64,000 bases of DNA, from the NCBI GenBank assembly GCA_006384855.1, contig VCJN01002541.1, positions 1 to 64,000 on the forward strand, given 5' to 3'. Positions 44,015 through 55,723 of this stretch are shown piece by piece. The stretch comes from Tetraselmis striata (taxonomy: Eukaryota; Chlorophyta; Chlorodendrophyceae; Chlorodendrales; Chlorodendraceae). The notes beneath the pieces were generated by a model. The model worked only from the letters and a program-made list of their open reading frames with translations, made no database searches and was not told the origin of the DNA. Position 1 is the first letter of the stretch, and each line of letters opens with the position of its first letter. The translations under genes were made by a program, and so were the position numbers.

Positions 44015-45364
44015 CTAGTTACCGGGGGTGAACTTGGTGGCGTAGTTGAATGCCTGCACGCCAGAGGGGTCCGCAATGTGCTCAGCCCAGTTCTCGACGG
44101 GGCCCTTGCCAGTGACGATTGCCTGCACGAAGAAGCCGAACATGGAGAACATAGCCAGCCGGCCGTTCTTGATCTCCTTCACCTTCAGCTCTGCGAAGGT
44201 ATCGGGGTCGTCGGCCAGGCCCAGGGGATCGAATGACTCACCAGGGTAGAGCTTGTCGAGACCCTCGCCAGCGGGGCCGCCGTTCACGCGGTACCCCTCG
44301 ATGATGCCCATCAGCACCACCTGGAAACCGAGAACAGCCAGGATAGACTGCGCGTGCACAAGGCTAGGGTTGCCCAGGTAGTCGAGGCCGCCGTCGGCGA
44401 AGATCTGGCCACCAGCCTTGAACCACACGGGCTCGGGGAAAGCGACGCCGCCGTACTTGGCCAGCAGCTCGGGGGTGACACACCCCAGGGCGCCCAGCAT
44501 AGCCCAGCGGGCGTGGATGACCTCAAGCTCGCGGTAGCGGCGGAAGGTCTCGGGGTCGGACGACAGGCCGGCGGTGTCCCAGCCGTAGTCACCGGGGAAC
44601 TCGCCGGTCAGGTACGAGGGGCCCTCGCCGGAGAAAGGTCCGAGCCACTTCGGGCGGTCCGGGCCGTACCACATGCTGTCGGGAGCGGACTTCACCGGCT
44701 TCTTGACGGTGCGGCGCATGGTAGTCTCCGCCCTCTGCAAAAAACGAACAATGGCAGCCGATCAACGCGTGGTTCTCGCCACTGTTTAGAGGGTCGACGA
44801 GACACAGAGACGATCGTGTCGGTCATGGGGTGGCGGGAAACCCAAACCCGCGAGTGTTTGCGAGAGTTATACTCGAGCCCCTCATGAACATCGCGAACAA
44901 CATATCGCAACATAGGTAACCCTGTGTAGAATCAAAGCCACTCGGTGGGTCAGCTTGCCGATCTGTGGCGTATGAACTGATGGACGGGATAAGAGTGACA
45001 GTGCGAGGTTTCGGTAATCGTAATATAAATATATCAGGCTCCACATTGGATGGGGTCGTCGTGACTTCGAAGCGTTGGCACACTCTGCGCTGGGCCTCGA
45101 CGGAGGGTGCTTGCACACGTGGGTTAAGAAGTAGACTTTATTTATGCTACCGGGGAGGAGGGTAGCAGTAGCCATAAAGGTCGAATGGTCGAAAGCTCGT
45201 CCACAATATTTGTTATGTTGTCGGGGAGGAGGATTGCCGTAGCCAGAAAGGTCGAAAGGTCGTCCACAATAAGGTGTGTGGAGAAGGGGGAGCACCTTGG
45301 AAGAGGTAGCGGAAGACACGCGGGCCGTGAGGCCCGCGGTAGAACCGAGGAAGGTGGCGGCCAT
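44015..45364 (-). CDS. Light-harvesting chlorophyll a/b-binding protein of photosystem II (Lhcb type), two exons
   Basis: Exon 1 is 45,364-45,296 (23 codons, [20 protein letters not shown]..., a chloroplast transit peptide). Exon 2 is 44,734-44,015. The intron has a GT donor at 45,295 and an AG acceptor (TTTTTTGCAG) at 44,735, in phase 0. The mature protein has the trimerisation-type N-terminus [15 protein letters not shown], then [17 protein letters not shown]. Helix B ([16 protein letters not shown]) and helix A ([19 protein letters not shown]) carry the paired Glu-Arg chlorophyll ligands, with [17 protein letters not shown] as the middle helix. It ends [11 protein letters not shown]. The protein sits in the thylakoid membrane and collects light for photosystem II. 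No residues appear to be missing. It is the clearest evidence for a green algal host. Confidence 0.95.
45150..45272. repeat. Two tandem units inside the Lhcb intron
   Basis: Two imperfect copies containing GGGGAGGAGG, GTAGCCA(G/T)AAAGGTCGAA and CGTCCACAAT lie just downstream of the donor site of the single intron. Confidence 0.7.
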
Positions 45365-46351
45365 AGCTGCGACTGTTGGGAAGAGATTGGATTGTGGCTG
45401 TAGGTGATGTATGGGCGTGAACTGATTCTCGGCGAGGGTTGGGTTGGCTCATATAGCACTGCCGACTACCACTGGACAGTTCCAGCGACGGGTTCGCCGT
45501 GCATAACCCGAGCCGAACCTGCCTCGTTCGTCAGGCAGCACGCGATTTGCGCGCGCCCCGGTTGGCGCGAGTGTGCCAGCCAGGCGCTTGGCCTGGTCCG
45601 TAACTACGTTCGTTGGAATAGCAATGATACGGAAATAAGTACTATGCTCTGCGACACGGTGTCACCAGCCGGCCAACAGGTGAGCCCCGTTATTCGGCGG
45701 GCGGGCGATCTCGAGGGATCTCCGCAAGATTCCGCTACAGTAGAATCAGGAATGATGATTACATGTGAATCAGGAGTAGAATCCAAGAATAATACTAACT
45801 AATCGTCGTTGTAGTAGAATCATGCCCCAGCAGGGGCCGGAAAAAAACTGGCAGAATCCGCCTGCCCTGCTGGCGGAAGAATAATAACCCAACTCGTTCT
45901 ACGGGTATCCGTGCCAGTAGTAGAATCCAGTTACTGCCCTTTTTCCCGCCCCCGGGACAGGACTGGTAGCGTCTCTGCGACGGCCGTTTTTGCAGCAATC
46001 CAGCTACGCAAAGCCCTTGGGTAGGCGACGCTCGGTTAAAGTCATTAAGCAAATTCCCGAGGTATTCTGCACGACTAATTTGGTCCAGTGACAGAATTTT
46101 CAACACAGTTATTGGATCACCGTCTAAAACACTGCCAGCATGAAAATACCCGGCAGTGACCACGCAGGGTCCGCCCTACCCGTTTGGGCATCGGCCCATT
46201 CGAGTAATGCGAGTTGGGGCAAGCCCCAACCCGCGGAGCAAAGCATTTCGGGAGTGCGATACATGTGCAACAACGAAGGCAATGTGAGGGAGGGCCCGAC
46301 GCCATAGCTGGAAAAGTTTCCCATTCCCAGTAAAATCCAGGGCGCCGTGAA

Positions 46352-46352
<1 letters not shown>

Positions 46353-46403
<51 letters not shown>
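46353..46403 (+). repeat. Very long homopolymer G tract
   Basis: About 50 consecutive G, the longest of the many G/C runs in the host part, within the 3' region of LINE copy B. The true length is uncertain because such runs are hard to sequence. Confidence 0.9.
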
Positions 46404-46405
<2 letters not shown>

Positions 46406-47197
46406 TGCTCAAAACAAAGGCAGTTTAGTCCTCGGGTGTTGACGCAATAGCCTTACTACTAATAAAATCCATGAACTCCGGAACTAACAACCCAAAATTA
46501 TGACGGTGATACCCTACTGCGGGCACTCCACCAACATATGTTCGATAGTCTCAGATTCACCTCCGCCACATGCAGGGCAGTGTTCCAGGAACCGCTTAGG
46601 CATGGCATGAATCCGGGCCAATCGGTGAGCGGTGGGAAATACTCGGGTGCGTAATTGTATCATAATTACGCATTGCAGCCCGGCCACGACCCCCGCGGGG
46701 ACACCCACACCGTACTGTGGCAACGGGTTTGACGCATAAGACGCATGGACATATATACTCCAGGTTTTCTTGCGTGCTAACGATGCCGACGATTCGTAAC
46801 GCGCCCACACCGATGCCTTTACTAGTTTAGCAGCATCGCGCGCGGCTAGTGACCTCCACTCAAGTGGAAGGTGCGCCCCCTCAGCTAGTAGCCTTACGTT
46901 CGCCCTAGCTAGTCGATCTAACCACCGCACAGTCCCCGACGTCCACGGGTTAGGGCGCGCCCGACTTGGCTGATGATCTACTTAATGGGTTATACATGAT
47001 GAATTCAAGTCGGATGCTATAAGGAACGCCCGAGCCCGTGCCGCAGCGGCCGTAGCCTCTATGGGCGCAATATCCAACTACCGCGCGCATCATCGGTGCA
47101 GTGGCCACCCCAGGGGAGTTTTTACCCACCCCCATGAGGCACCGCAAGCACTGATTGAGTACGCACGGTTTGTAATTTATTCGCGCCGCTAGTTCTA

Positions 47198-47833
47198 CAG
47201 TGACTATACCGATATAATAAACATTGCGTCCCCCCCCCCCCCGTTCACTATATCGGTATGTTCACTATATCGGTGTTCATTATAAGCAGGCCCACCCGAC
47301 CTCTATAGTAAACGGTTTACTAAATCGGTACTATTGTTTATTGTAACGGTGACCCCGTTCACTGTAGCAGTCTGTGCCCATGCAAGGCAACATGTGACTC
47401 TGGATTTGTGTTTCAAGAGTTCTTGATTACTTTACATGGCTTTCTAAGGTGGCGATGGCGACAGACGCGGTGGGGCAGTTGAGTGGCGGTGGGCGCAATG
47501 TGCCGCAGTGTGCCGCCGCCGCCGCCGCCGCCGAGTGGCTGTAGAGGCCTCTGCGCCCGTACTGGAACGGTACCGGCTATCGGAACACGCCAACGGCCGG
47601 GTTCGGCGTCGGCAACACTGCCGTTATGTAGAGAAGTTTACTATATCGGTATAGTTTGGGGCATTGTGTCCCCCCCCCCCGTTCACTATAGCGGTAAGTT
47701 TATTATATTGGTAAGTTTATTATAGGGGTATACATAGGGATTTTTCCCGGTGTTAAGAATCCGTCCCCCCCCCCCCGTTCACTATATCGGTATGTTCACT
47801 ATATCGGTATTCATTATATCGGTATAGTCACTG
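47198..47833. mobile_element. Tc1/mariner-type MITE, copy 1
   Basis: A 636-bp element starting CAGTGACTATACCGATATAA and ending with its inverted complement (TTATATCGGTATAGTCACTG), flanked by TA on both sides (47,196-47,197; 47,834-47,835), the TA target duplication of the Tc1/mariner superfamily. The internal GTTCACTATATCGGTA motif occurs several times, and C-runs and a GCC repeat are present. No transposase is encoded, so it must be moved in trans. It sits inside LINE copy B; taking it out with one TA restores the LINE frame (EAW-IELAARINYK). Confidence 0.9.
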
Positions 47834-48542
47834 TATCCATGCCTCATACTTCACACCCGGCCGTATGTTAAAGACAGACACACGCACATTAATAGGAATT
47901 ATGTCCCGTCCACCGACTAATACCGAATCGAGCGCCTCAATGGCGCGCTTACCCTTCTTAACCCGGTCGTCTACTATGTGTTGCATACATAAATCCGACT
48001 TAATGACCGTACCCAAATACCTTTATTCATTTAAAACCGGTACCCGCCGTCCCCCCCCAAGCTGCCATCGGGCAGCTTGTTTGCATAACGCGGTCTCGTC
48101 GGAATATCGGCCTAATGCCATCACCCCACACTTAAGCAGTACCCCAAACCCCATGAAATGGTCCTCCGCCCACTGCGAGAAGTGGGCGAACATGGCATGC
48201 AGGTTATCGAACGAGCATGTGATACCAATAGCGTCGTCCGCGTATAACTGACTTGGCACCCTTAGTGGTGGTTGCCTTGCCACTAATGTGTCGATGCACT
48301 CTGGTACATCACACCCTAGATGTTTGCCCCATCGAATATATCGTTAATAAATATGTTAAATAGGATGGGGGAAGCGGGGCATCCCTATCGGAGGCCACGC
48401 TCTATGGGTATGGGGTCTGATAGTGTTCCCGGGGCCAAGACTTCTCACTTTTTAGCCGGCCCTTAACACCGGGCGAAATACTGCCTATGTACTAAATCCG
48501 GGCGAGCCGGCGCGGCTCTACTGGTGATGATAGTGTGCTCCT

Positions 48543-50027
48543 GTGAAACGGTGGACCGCCCGGCAACCGGCCGACCCACCGCCAAACATGCCCCACAAGA
48601 GGTCATCACTACAGCCACCATGGAGATCAACATACCCGAGGAGCAACATAAGGCCGCGGTCGGCGTCGGCGCCGCTCTCGATGCGCCGCGCGGCGGCAAG
48701 ACCCAACTTCCCGAGATCCGAACCGCCATCATTGCGGAACAAATCGCAGGCACCCGACTTTCACCGGCTGCCCGCCCCAGGCCAACTGACGGCCAGCGCC
48801 CTCCGCGGCGTGAAGATCAAGCTCCGCAGGAGACTACCACAACAGCCAACATTAACATCAACAGACCCAAGGAACACCAAGAGGCCGAGGTCGGCGCCAC
48901 TATCGATGCGCCGCGCAACGGCAGAGCCGAACCCCCCAAGACCTCATCAACCATTGCCGCGAAAAAAAATCACATACACCCGCCTCGGCCAGGAGGCCGA
49001 GGTCCGCCTCCGCGTCTCGAGCGGCCAGTCCCGCCAGTCCCCAATCGATCTCCCCCTTGATATCGACTGTGCCACGCAAGTCGCCATGCTATTCGGCAAT
49101 CTGGCGACCCGCACCCGTGCGACGGGGGTCGACTTGCTCCGCAACCGTGAGTTCCGGAACCCGATCCGTGCCCTCGGCCCCAAGCTCAGGGTATACACAT
49201 CAACCCACAACGTCCAGGCGGTGACCCGTCGCGCCCCTATACCGGCTGCCGCCGCTCCGGCAGGGGTGAGCATAGCCGGACTCGCCACTAACACGGGATC
49301 CAACGCGAAACTCGTCGCAGCCAGTATCACGCACCTATATGGGCGCCGGGAGAAGATCGCGACTGATCACCACCCGCGCCGCCTACAGCCGACCAGTCGG
49401 CGATGCACCACGGCCAGCTCCCCCAAGAGCTCCAACCACCACCAACTACCCAGCTACAAGTGGCCCACGCCCCGGCCGCGGCAGCCCCTCAAGCCACGGA
49501 GATGGACAGCAACGAGCGACTCGCCACCGGCAGTCAAGCAGCCGGCGACAAGCGTCGATCCAGCCCCACACCCCGAGCCGGCTCCACCGGCCGCAGCCCA
49601 AGCCCCCACCGTGACAAGAGAGGCCTCGGAGGCCACCAACCCCTCGAGCATAACCCCACATCCAGCACACCAGCCCAGGCGTCCCGCCTGGCCCAACTCG
49701 CGGCAGAGGCGCATCGCCCCCGCCGCCCCCCACGCCGGACGGCTCCCTTGCAGCCGCAGGTGGATCGTATGTGGATGCTCCGCAGGCAAGGCACCCAACC
49801 CCAAACTGGAAGCACGCCCGAGACTACGGACGTTTCTAGCCGGTATGCCCGGAACGCATTTTTCGAATTTACCGCACTATTCCCCGCAAGTATTACAAAC
49901 AGTGTATCGGCCGACCCACGGGCTTGGTACCGGTACATACACGAGACGAAGTCATCATACCATTAAACGCGGTATACTGTGCCAAAAAGAAAAAATATAT
50001 CTATTTGAGAAATGGAGGGCATTGTAG
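48543..50027 (+). CDS. Long Pro/Arg/Ala-rich ORF, unassigned
   Basis: A 494-codon frame that opens with a GTG codon; the first ATG is at about 48,588. Two related segments occur near the start in an alternative frame (INIPEEQHKAAVGVGAALDA and NINRPKEHQEAEVGATIDAP), suggesting an old internal duplication. The middle of the frame is the most protein-like: KKITYTRLGQEAEVRLRVSS, then DIDCATQVAMLFGNLATRTR and LRNREFRNPIRALGPKLRVY. The rest is low-complexity Pro/Thr/Arg. It could be a retrotransposon ORF1-like protein or a transposon accessory protein; I cannot decide. Confidence 0.35.
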   Translation: MKRWTARQPADPPPNMPHKRSSLQPPWRSTYPRSNIRPRSASAPLSMRRAAARPNFPRSEPPSLRNKSQAPDFHRLPAPGQLTASALRGVKIKLRRRLPQQPTLTSTDPRNTKRPRSAPLSMRRATAEPNPPRPHQPLPRKKITYTRLGQEAEVRLRVSSGQSRQSPIDLPLDIDCATQVAMLFGNLATRTRATGVDLLRNREFRNPIRALGPKLRVYTSTHNVQAVTRRAPIPAAAAPAGVSIAGLATNTGSNAKLVAASITHLYGRREKIATDHHPRRLQPTSRRCTTASSPKSSNHHQLPSYKWPTPRPRQPLKPRRWTATSDSPPAVKQPATSVDPAPHPEPAPPAAAQAPTVTREASEATNPSSITPHPAHQPRRPAWPNSRQRRIAPAAPHAGRLPCSRRWIVCGCSAGKAPNPKLEARPRLRTFLAGMPGTHFSNLPHYSPQVLQTVYRPTHGLGTGTYTRRSHHTIKRGILCQKEKIYLFEKWRAL

Positions 50028-50599
50028 CCCCGCCCCCCCAAGCTAGCCGGCTCAGCGGTACATAAATACTGAGCACAATATAGCTAATCCGGTTGGCTCC
50101 CCTCCCCCATCACACCTCAGTAGCAGCATGCGGGACGCCTCTGGCTGCCTTAGCGTGCCCGGTGAGCTCTGGATGGGATGGGTCTGACTTAGGTAGGGAC
50201 AGCAGGGGGGCGCTGCTGTCTTAGCTATAGCCCACTGGAAGGTGGAGGGGCTAGGAAACATTGGAGGATGGCCGGTAGCTTGAGCTGTGATAACACTTCG
50301 TGTTCCAACAGTAGTTTAACCTATTTTGCGCCGTGGAATTCATTTTGCACCGTAGGGTTTGTTTATACCCTAGTTCCCGGGTTTACTATCAGTACTTAAG
50401 ACTCACTGGTGATGTAGCTTGGGTTTGTAGACCTTGGGTGCAGTGCAGCATTCAACAGCATGAAGGCCAGCCGCGACGCATATCTAATGTTGGTTTTGGA
50501 GCATTTTGTCCAAAATGGGACAAGATGAGGCCATGAAATCAATATTTATTATGATTATTACATCCAGCGGCTAGCTAGCCACAAGACGTTGCTGATAGT

Positions 50600-53500
50600 T
50601 TATTCGTTGAGCATCCCCAACTCAAGCAAGTCCTTCTTCGTGGCTGCGTTAAACTTGACGACTCCGCCGGGTTTGCGTTGCCCTGGGGTGGTTGACATGA
50701 CGTGGACGCAGTTGTTTCGTGGCTGGCTGATTTGCCACCCAGTTTGCGCATATGTCTTCACGACTTGGACGCTTTTACCGTACCACTTCTTTCTGACCAT
50801 GGTGCCGTCCTCGTTGAACACCTCTCGACTTCCCGACGCGTCGTGGATGGCCTTCGCGTACGATAGGGGGACGGCTTCAACAAGCTTCCAAGGAAGCGTC
50901 AGGCACTTCTCCCAACTTGTGTCAACTGGCTTCTTCCCTCCTTTTGTCTGCGCGTACAACCATAGGGGCATGAGGGGTTTGCCCTTTGCATCGGCATGGA
51001 AGGGCTCGTATACGGCCACGGTCAACGTGTCTTCGGTAGTCTCGCGCGACTTCACAAGCCCGATGACGAATCTCGACTCCCAATCACCAAGAGTTTCAGG
51101 ACACTTGTCTTCCTCATGCACCTAACGATGACCAAGACCGCGAGCTATGTTAGTCCCGAGCGAGACGCCACGCCATTTTTGTCCCAGCTGGGACAAAATA
51201 ACAAGCAAGGTAAAAGAACCAAATGTTTTGTCCCGTAAAGGACAAAAATGACAAACAATGGGACTCACATCGGAGACGTCGATGACAACGAGGTTCGAGC
51301 CCTTTGCATCGCTGGGCGATGTGTTGTCATGAAGCCTCTCCTTGGCGCCGGCGTGAACTCCCCGGAAGGCGCTGTCATCTTGAAGCACTTGAGCACGAAC
51401 CTCGGCTTCAACGCGAGCGGCTTCGGCATTGTTGAGGTCTGCGTTGGTAGCCATCGTGTGACGTGCCTCAGCAGGCGCGGTCTGCCCGTGCTCGCGCAAG
51501 AAATCGTCAACTTCCTCTTTCCGTTGCGGCCAGAACCCGGAGAAAGCTGCCGAAGGAGCAGTTTGCATCTCATCCAAGTCGTCGAGCAGATTCTTCCAGC
51601 TCTCGCGCTCGACTAGGGAGAAGTGCCACTGGACCGCCAGGTCCGTGATGTACGACCTGACCTTCTTGAAATCATCCAAGTACCTCTGGACCTTCACCGC
51701 GTCGGGCTTCTTTTTGTCGCACAGAGCGTACAAAAGGGGCCGGCCCGCACGAATCTCGGGCGTCCCAGTTGGCGCGCTCTTCAAGATCTGCACGGGCTCA
51801 GAAAGCGGTGTGTTGGACCACAAGGCGGTGCGCAACGAGCCGCCAGACGCGGCGGCGTCGTCACGGGTGAACTCGAATTTGTGCGGCTTACTGATGTCCT
51901 GAATGTGGTCTTGGAAATGGGGCCTTAACCACTCAGAGAAGTCGAGGGAGAATGAGAGCTCAGCAATCTCCGGAGTGGGCGAGAATGCCTTCGCCACCAA
52001 GTCAAGAAAGGCCTCGATTGTGTAGGCGGAGCTGCGAGATAGCGCAAGACTAATGCGGCTGAAGATCTTGTCAACCCGTTCGTGAGTGTGCCCGACAGGC
52101 AAGAAGACCAAATGAATGACGTCGCAGATGCCGATAGACACAAGCCAATTGCAGAGGGCCGCCACGTTCCTATTCTTGTTCTCCCTGACGGTGTTGTCCA
52201 TCTGGATTCTGATGTACGGAATCTTTCTACCACGGTGTTGAATTTCCTGCATCGCAGACCAGATTTCATCAGTCCATGGCTACCGGACAACCACGGCGAA
52301 CCTATCGGGAGGGTAACGAGCTCACCTTCATGATCGTGATCCATATCAGAGTGCACGTCGTGGACGAATCGTGGGGGATGGTGTTGGTGTAGTAGTAGAT
52401 GTCGTCCGGGCGGTATCCGTCGTACTTCACACAGGTGAGGTGGTACTTGAGGAGCATGTCGGGCTTCACAGTCTTGGGGATGCGAACCCAGTGAGGCAGC
52501 AGGGTCTTCGCGGAGTCCATGCTATCAATTTCGAAGAAGAAGAAGTTTCCATGGCCAAGGCGCGACTGGAAGACGGCGTTGTTCAGATCCCTTCGTTCCT
52601 GGCGCACTCTCTCGAGGTGTACCTTCTGCTCAGCTCTGACCTGACGCCTCACCGGCTGCTGATGTTGACGGTGCACTAGACGTTCCTCTGGCGTCATGTC
52701 CTTTGTGCAAATCTCGCGAGCTTGGTCTCTGAGTGCTTTTCCCGCCGCGCATATGGGAGAGTGGCTGAATCGCTTCACCTTCGGCGTGGTGACATCCGGG
52801 AAGTCTTCCTTCCAATTCCGGCGGAAAGTGTCGAACGATGCGAGCTTCACTTCGCTCTCGGTAGCCAAATCTACAAAGGGGCAGGGGCATGATAGGTCGG
52901 TATACAAATAAGGTCTCATACTGCGAGACAGAAAAGTTCGGTCTAAAGTGGGTCGAAATAATTATATCGGTAGTTGGTGAATAATTCTGTAATCCGCATG
53001 GCGAAACAATCTGTCATCAGTGTGACGAAACGGTATGTCAGTAGTGGGACAAAACCGTCTCTCATCAGTGGGACAAGACGTTCTCTCTGCAGGGGGACGA
53101 TATCGGCTAATTATGTGGGACAAATACTTTTGTGGTCGGTGGGACGAAACGGTATGCCATGAGCGGTGCGAAACGTTCTGTCATCAGTGGGACGAAATCG
53201 GTCGGGCGTCGGTGGGACTAAACGTTTTGGCGATAGCGGGACGAAACGGTTTGTCATCAGCGGGACGAAACGGTCTGTCATCAGCGGGACAAAACGGCAT
53301 GTCATCAGTGGGACGAAACGGCATGTCATCAGTGGGACAAAACGGTCTGTCATCAGCGGGACGAAACGGTTTGTCATCAGCGGGACGAAACGGTTTCTCA
53401 TCAGTGGGACGAAACGGTTTCTCATCAGTGGGACGAAACGGTTTGTCATCAGTGGCACGAAACGGTTTGTCATCAGCGGGACAAAAACGGTCTGTCGTCA

Positions 53501-54497
53501 GCGGGACGAAACGGTATGTCATCAGTGGCCATGGGACAAAACGGTCTGTCATCAGCGGGACAAAACGGTTTGTCCTCAGTGGGACGAAACGGTTTGTCAT
53601 CAGCGGGACGAAACGGTCTGTCGTCAGCGGGACGAAACGGTATGTCATCAGTGGGACAAAATGGGCCTCACCACGGAGAATGGCGTTGTCGTCCTCGGCC
53701 CACGACTTGTAGTAGTAGTAGACGCAAATCTTGGTCATCCAGGGAGGTAGGTGCTTCTTGAAGGTCTCGCTGTTTCCGTCATGAAAAGGCATGATCTCGA
53801 CGTGACCGAGGTCATCCGAGAAGAAGTGCTCGAGAAACATGCGCACATGCTCCCTCGGTCCGGTCTGTCTGCTCTCGTATTGCTTGCGCTGCCTGATGTA
53901 CGTGGGTTCGTTATCCACCACCGACCGCTGGATCACGAGACGTCTGTGTTTCGAGACCTCATGCAAGACCTCCCACGCACGCCCACACGTGTAGATGGGG
54001 CCGCGATGATCGAAAGATCGCAAATAGCCACCGTGATCGAACATGTAATCGAACTTGTCGGATGCCGACTCGTAGCCACCCCTAAGAACCTGAGCGAGCC
54101 GGTCAAAGGAGCGGTTCTGATTGCCAGAGTATACGGTCAACGCACGGTCCAACACGGCATCAACGAGGGCCTCTCCGCACTGTGTGTATAGCTTGTGCAC
54201 GCACTTGCGCGAACAGCATGGCGACTGCTCGCTAGCCTCCTTGGCGAGCATGAGGCGGATACAATCGCGAGAGGTGCGCTTGCTGATCAGAGACGAGACC
54301 TTGCCATTACCGCTTTCGGCGACCTCATCGCAGCCCTTGCCCCACGTGTACTTCCTTTTCTCAGGCTCCTTACGATCACTCGCACGCGCGTCGCAATCAC
54401 ACGAGTACCCGTTGCGGCACGAACACAGCGGTAATGTAACTGTAGTGTCCGACTCGCCGGATCCTGGAGAAGAGGCCATGCTTTCGACCGCCGCCAT
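50600..54497 (-). CDS. DUF7869-like, transposase-related protein, four exons
   Basis: Exons 54,497-53,672; 52,870-52,326; 52,279-51,269; and 51,121-50,600. All introns are GT-AG and the total is 2,904 bp, exactly 968 codons with the TAA stop. The N-terminus has Cys clusters (CSCRNGYSCDCD; CCSRKCVHKLYTQCGE), then FDYMFDHGGYLRSF and MPFHDGNSETFKKHLPPW. The centre has FFFFEIDSMDSAKTLLPHW, and after it the hallmark MDNTVRENKNRNVAALCNW...VIHLVFLPVGHTHERVDKIFSR, the 'D..EN(K)N..' plus 'VGHTHxxVDxxF' core I associate with DUF7869 proteins of transposon origin. These may have an RNase-H-like fold with Asp/Glu catalytic residues (inference). The C-terminal exon is beta-rich and ends KKDLLELGMLNE. Nothing is broken, unlike the neighbouring gene. 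Intron 1 is almost filled by a 24-bp minisatellite. Confidence 0.75.
51177..51247. repeat. Two GGGACAAAA inverted repeats in intron 3 of the DUF7869-like gene
   Basis: 51,177-51,198 is a perfect 22-bp palindrome (TTTTGTCCCAG and its complement). 51,226-51,247 is TTTTGTCC, six bases, GGACAAAA. A third lies at about 50,508-50,526 (ATTTTGTCC...GGGACAAGAT). They are possible protein-binding sites. Confidence 0.8.
52990..53660. repeat. 24-bp minisatellite array 1, in intron 1 of the DUF7869-like gene
   Basis: About 27 units of GTCATCAGTGGGACGAAACG + GTTT, with G/A variation at the ACGAAA/ACAAAA position and AGT/AGC variation. The first units are more diverged. The unit length is a multiple of three and lacks stops in most frames on both strands, so it creates long open frames that encode only octapeptide repeats. 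Confidence 0.95.
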
Positions 54498-55044
54498 GCA
54501 GCGCGGGGCGAGTGGGTGGGGGGGGGGGGGGGGGGGGGTGAAGGACTGTGATCTGTGGTGAGGAAGAGTGACGGCCGATGACCGTTCTCGGACGGGCCAT
54601 TGACCGGGGTGCATAATACCCAGCTACGGGTCAAAATAATTGATGACTCAAATACCGTGTTATTTCGTGCTTCTCTGGTATGTCGGAAATAGTTCTATAC
54701 TAGTAAGTACACCCGAATCCAATCCAAGGAATCTATCATCCCATGAAGGAATATTATTGCCACGCCACTTTACTCTCGTACCGTTATGACTCTCGAGTAG
54801 GGAATATTTTATCTTCCAGTAATAGTAATATATAGTCGCAGTAGTTAGCCCTGTATATTCGTCGCGGTGCAAAATACATGAACCTGATGACGACGACGAG
54901 GTACACTATAGTGTGCGCACGCGCGTCGTTGGTCCAGCAGGGGTCAGAGCGGCGGCAGACAGAAACCACGTCATTTCCAACTCTCCCTCACCGCTTCCCA
55001 CCAAGAAACCCGCTCATCTACCGCGTCAACCTACCTACCGCCAG
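54498..55044. promoter_or_regulatory. Divergent promoter region between the two genes of the 11.8-kb element
   Basis: About 550 bp separate the two start codons. It contains a G-run of about 23 at 54,517-54,539, next to the minus-strand start, and AT-rich DNA around 54,640-54,880. No clear TATA box is certain. Shared control of the two genes is inferred from their head-to-head layout. Confidence 0.45.
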
Positions 55045-55120
55045 AATGGCGCCGAAGAAGAACGAGCCTGCCAAGGACAAGGAAGACAAGGACGACGCCA
55101 CCCTAGATGAGTTGCGCGCG

Positions 55121-55480
55121 CGTACAGTAGCCGCATGCCTGCTCGACGCGTGATACGGCCAGATCTAGCGAGTTCGGTTAGGGTACACTGTAGAAGCGGT
55201 GTAATCTAGGACCACTCGAGGTGTAGGCAGACGAGTGGCAGCGTACAGTAGCCGCCTGCCTGCTCGACGCGTGATACGGCCAGATCTAGCGAGTTCGGTT
55301 AGGGTTCACTGTAGAAGCGGTGTAATCTAGGACCACTCGAGGTGTAGGCAGACGAGTGGCAGCGTACAGTAGCCGCCTGCCTGCTCGACGCGTGATGCGG
55401 CCAGATCTAGCGAGTTCGGTTAGGGTTCCCTGTAGAAGCGGTGTAATCTAGGACCGCTCGAGGTGTAGGCAGACGAGTGG
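55121..55480. repeat. Three tandem copies of a 121-bp unit at the start of intron 1
   Basis: Units start at 55,121, 55,242 and 55,363 with CGTACAGTAGCCGC and end in GTAGGCAGACGAGTGG. They are nearly identical (a few substitutions). Each unit starts with the splice donor sequence of exon 1, so the donor is present three times. Confidence 0.9.
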
Positions 55481-55723
55481 AAATAGAAACCCAAACGAGA
55501 CGAGCGGCATCAGGGTCCTGCAGGGTAGTATTACGTCCCGTCGAGGCAGCTGCGGCAAGCATTAGGATGCTAATTGGTGGTGGGAGGGGGTGGGGGTGAA
55601 GAGCGGCCAGGGGGAACCTCTGCCTGTACTCCGCCGTAAGGAGTGGTTAAATATTAGTGTGAAGCGCAGTACTTAAAGACATTACATTATTAAACCGCAG
55701 TACATAATGTATTGAAAATAGTT

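Noticed and set aside
49403..49966. Second and third frames inside the Pro-rich ORF
   Set aside because: Low-complexity shadows of the longest frame.
53184..53670. Long minus-strand frame continuing the DUF7869-like exon 1 into repeated MTNRFVPL/DDKPFRPT peptides
   Set aside because: It is translation of the intronic 24-bp minisatellite; a GT donor at 53,671 and an AG acceptor at 52,871 join exons in frame with a total length divisible by three.
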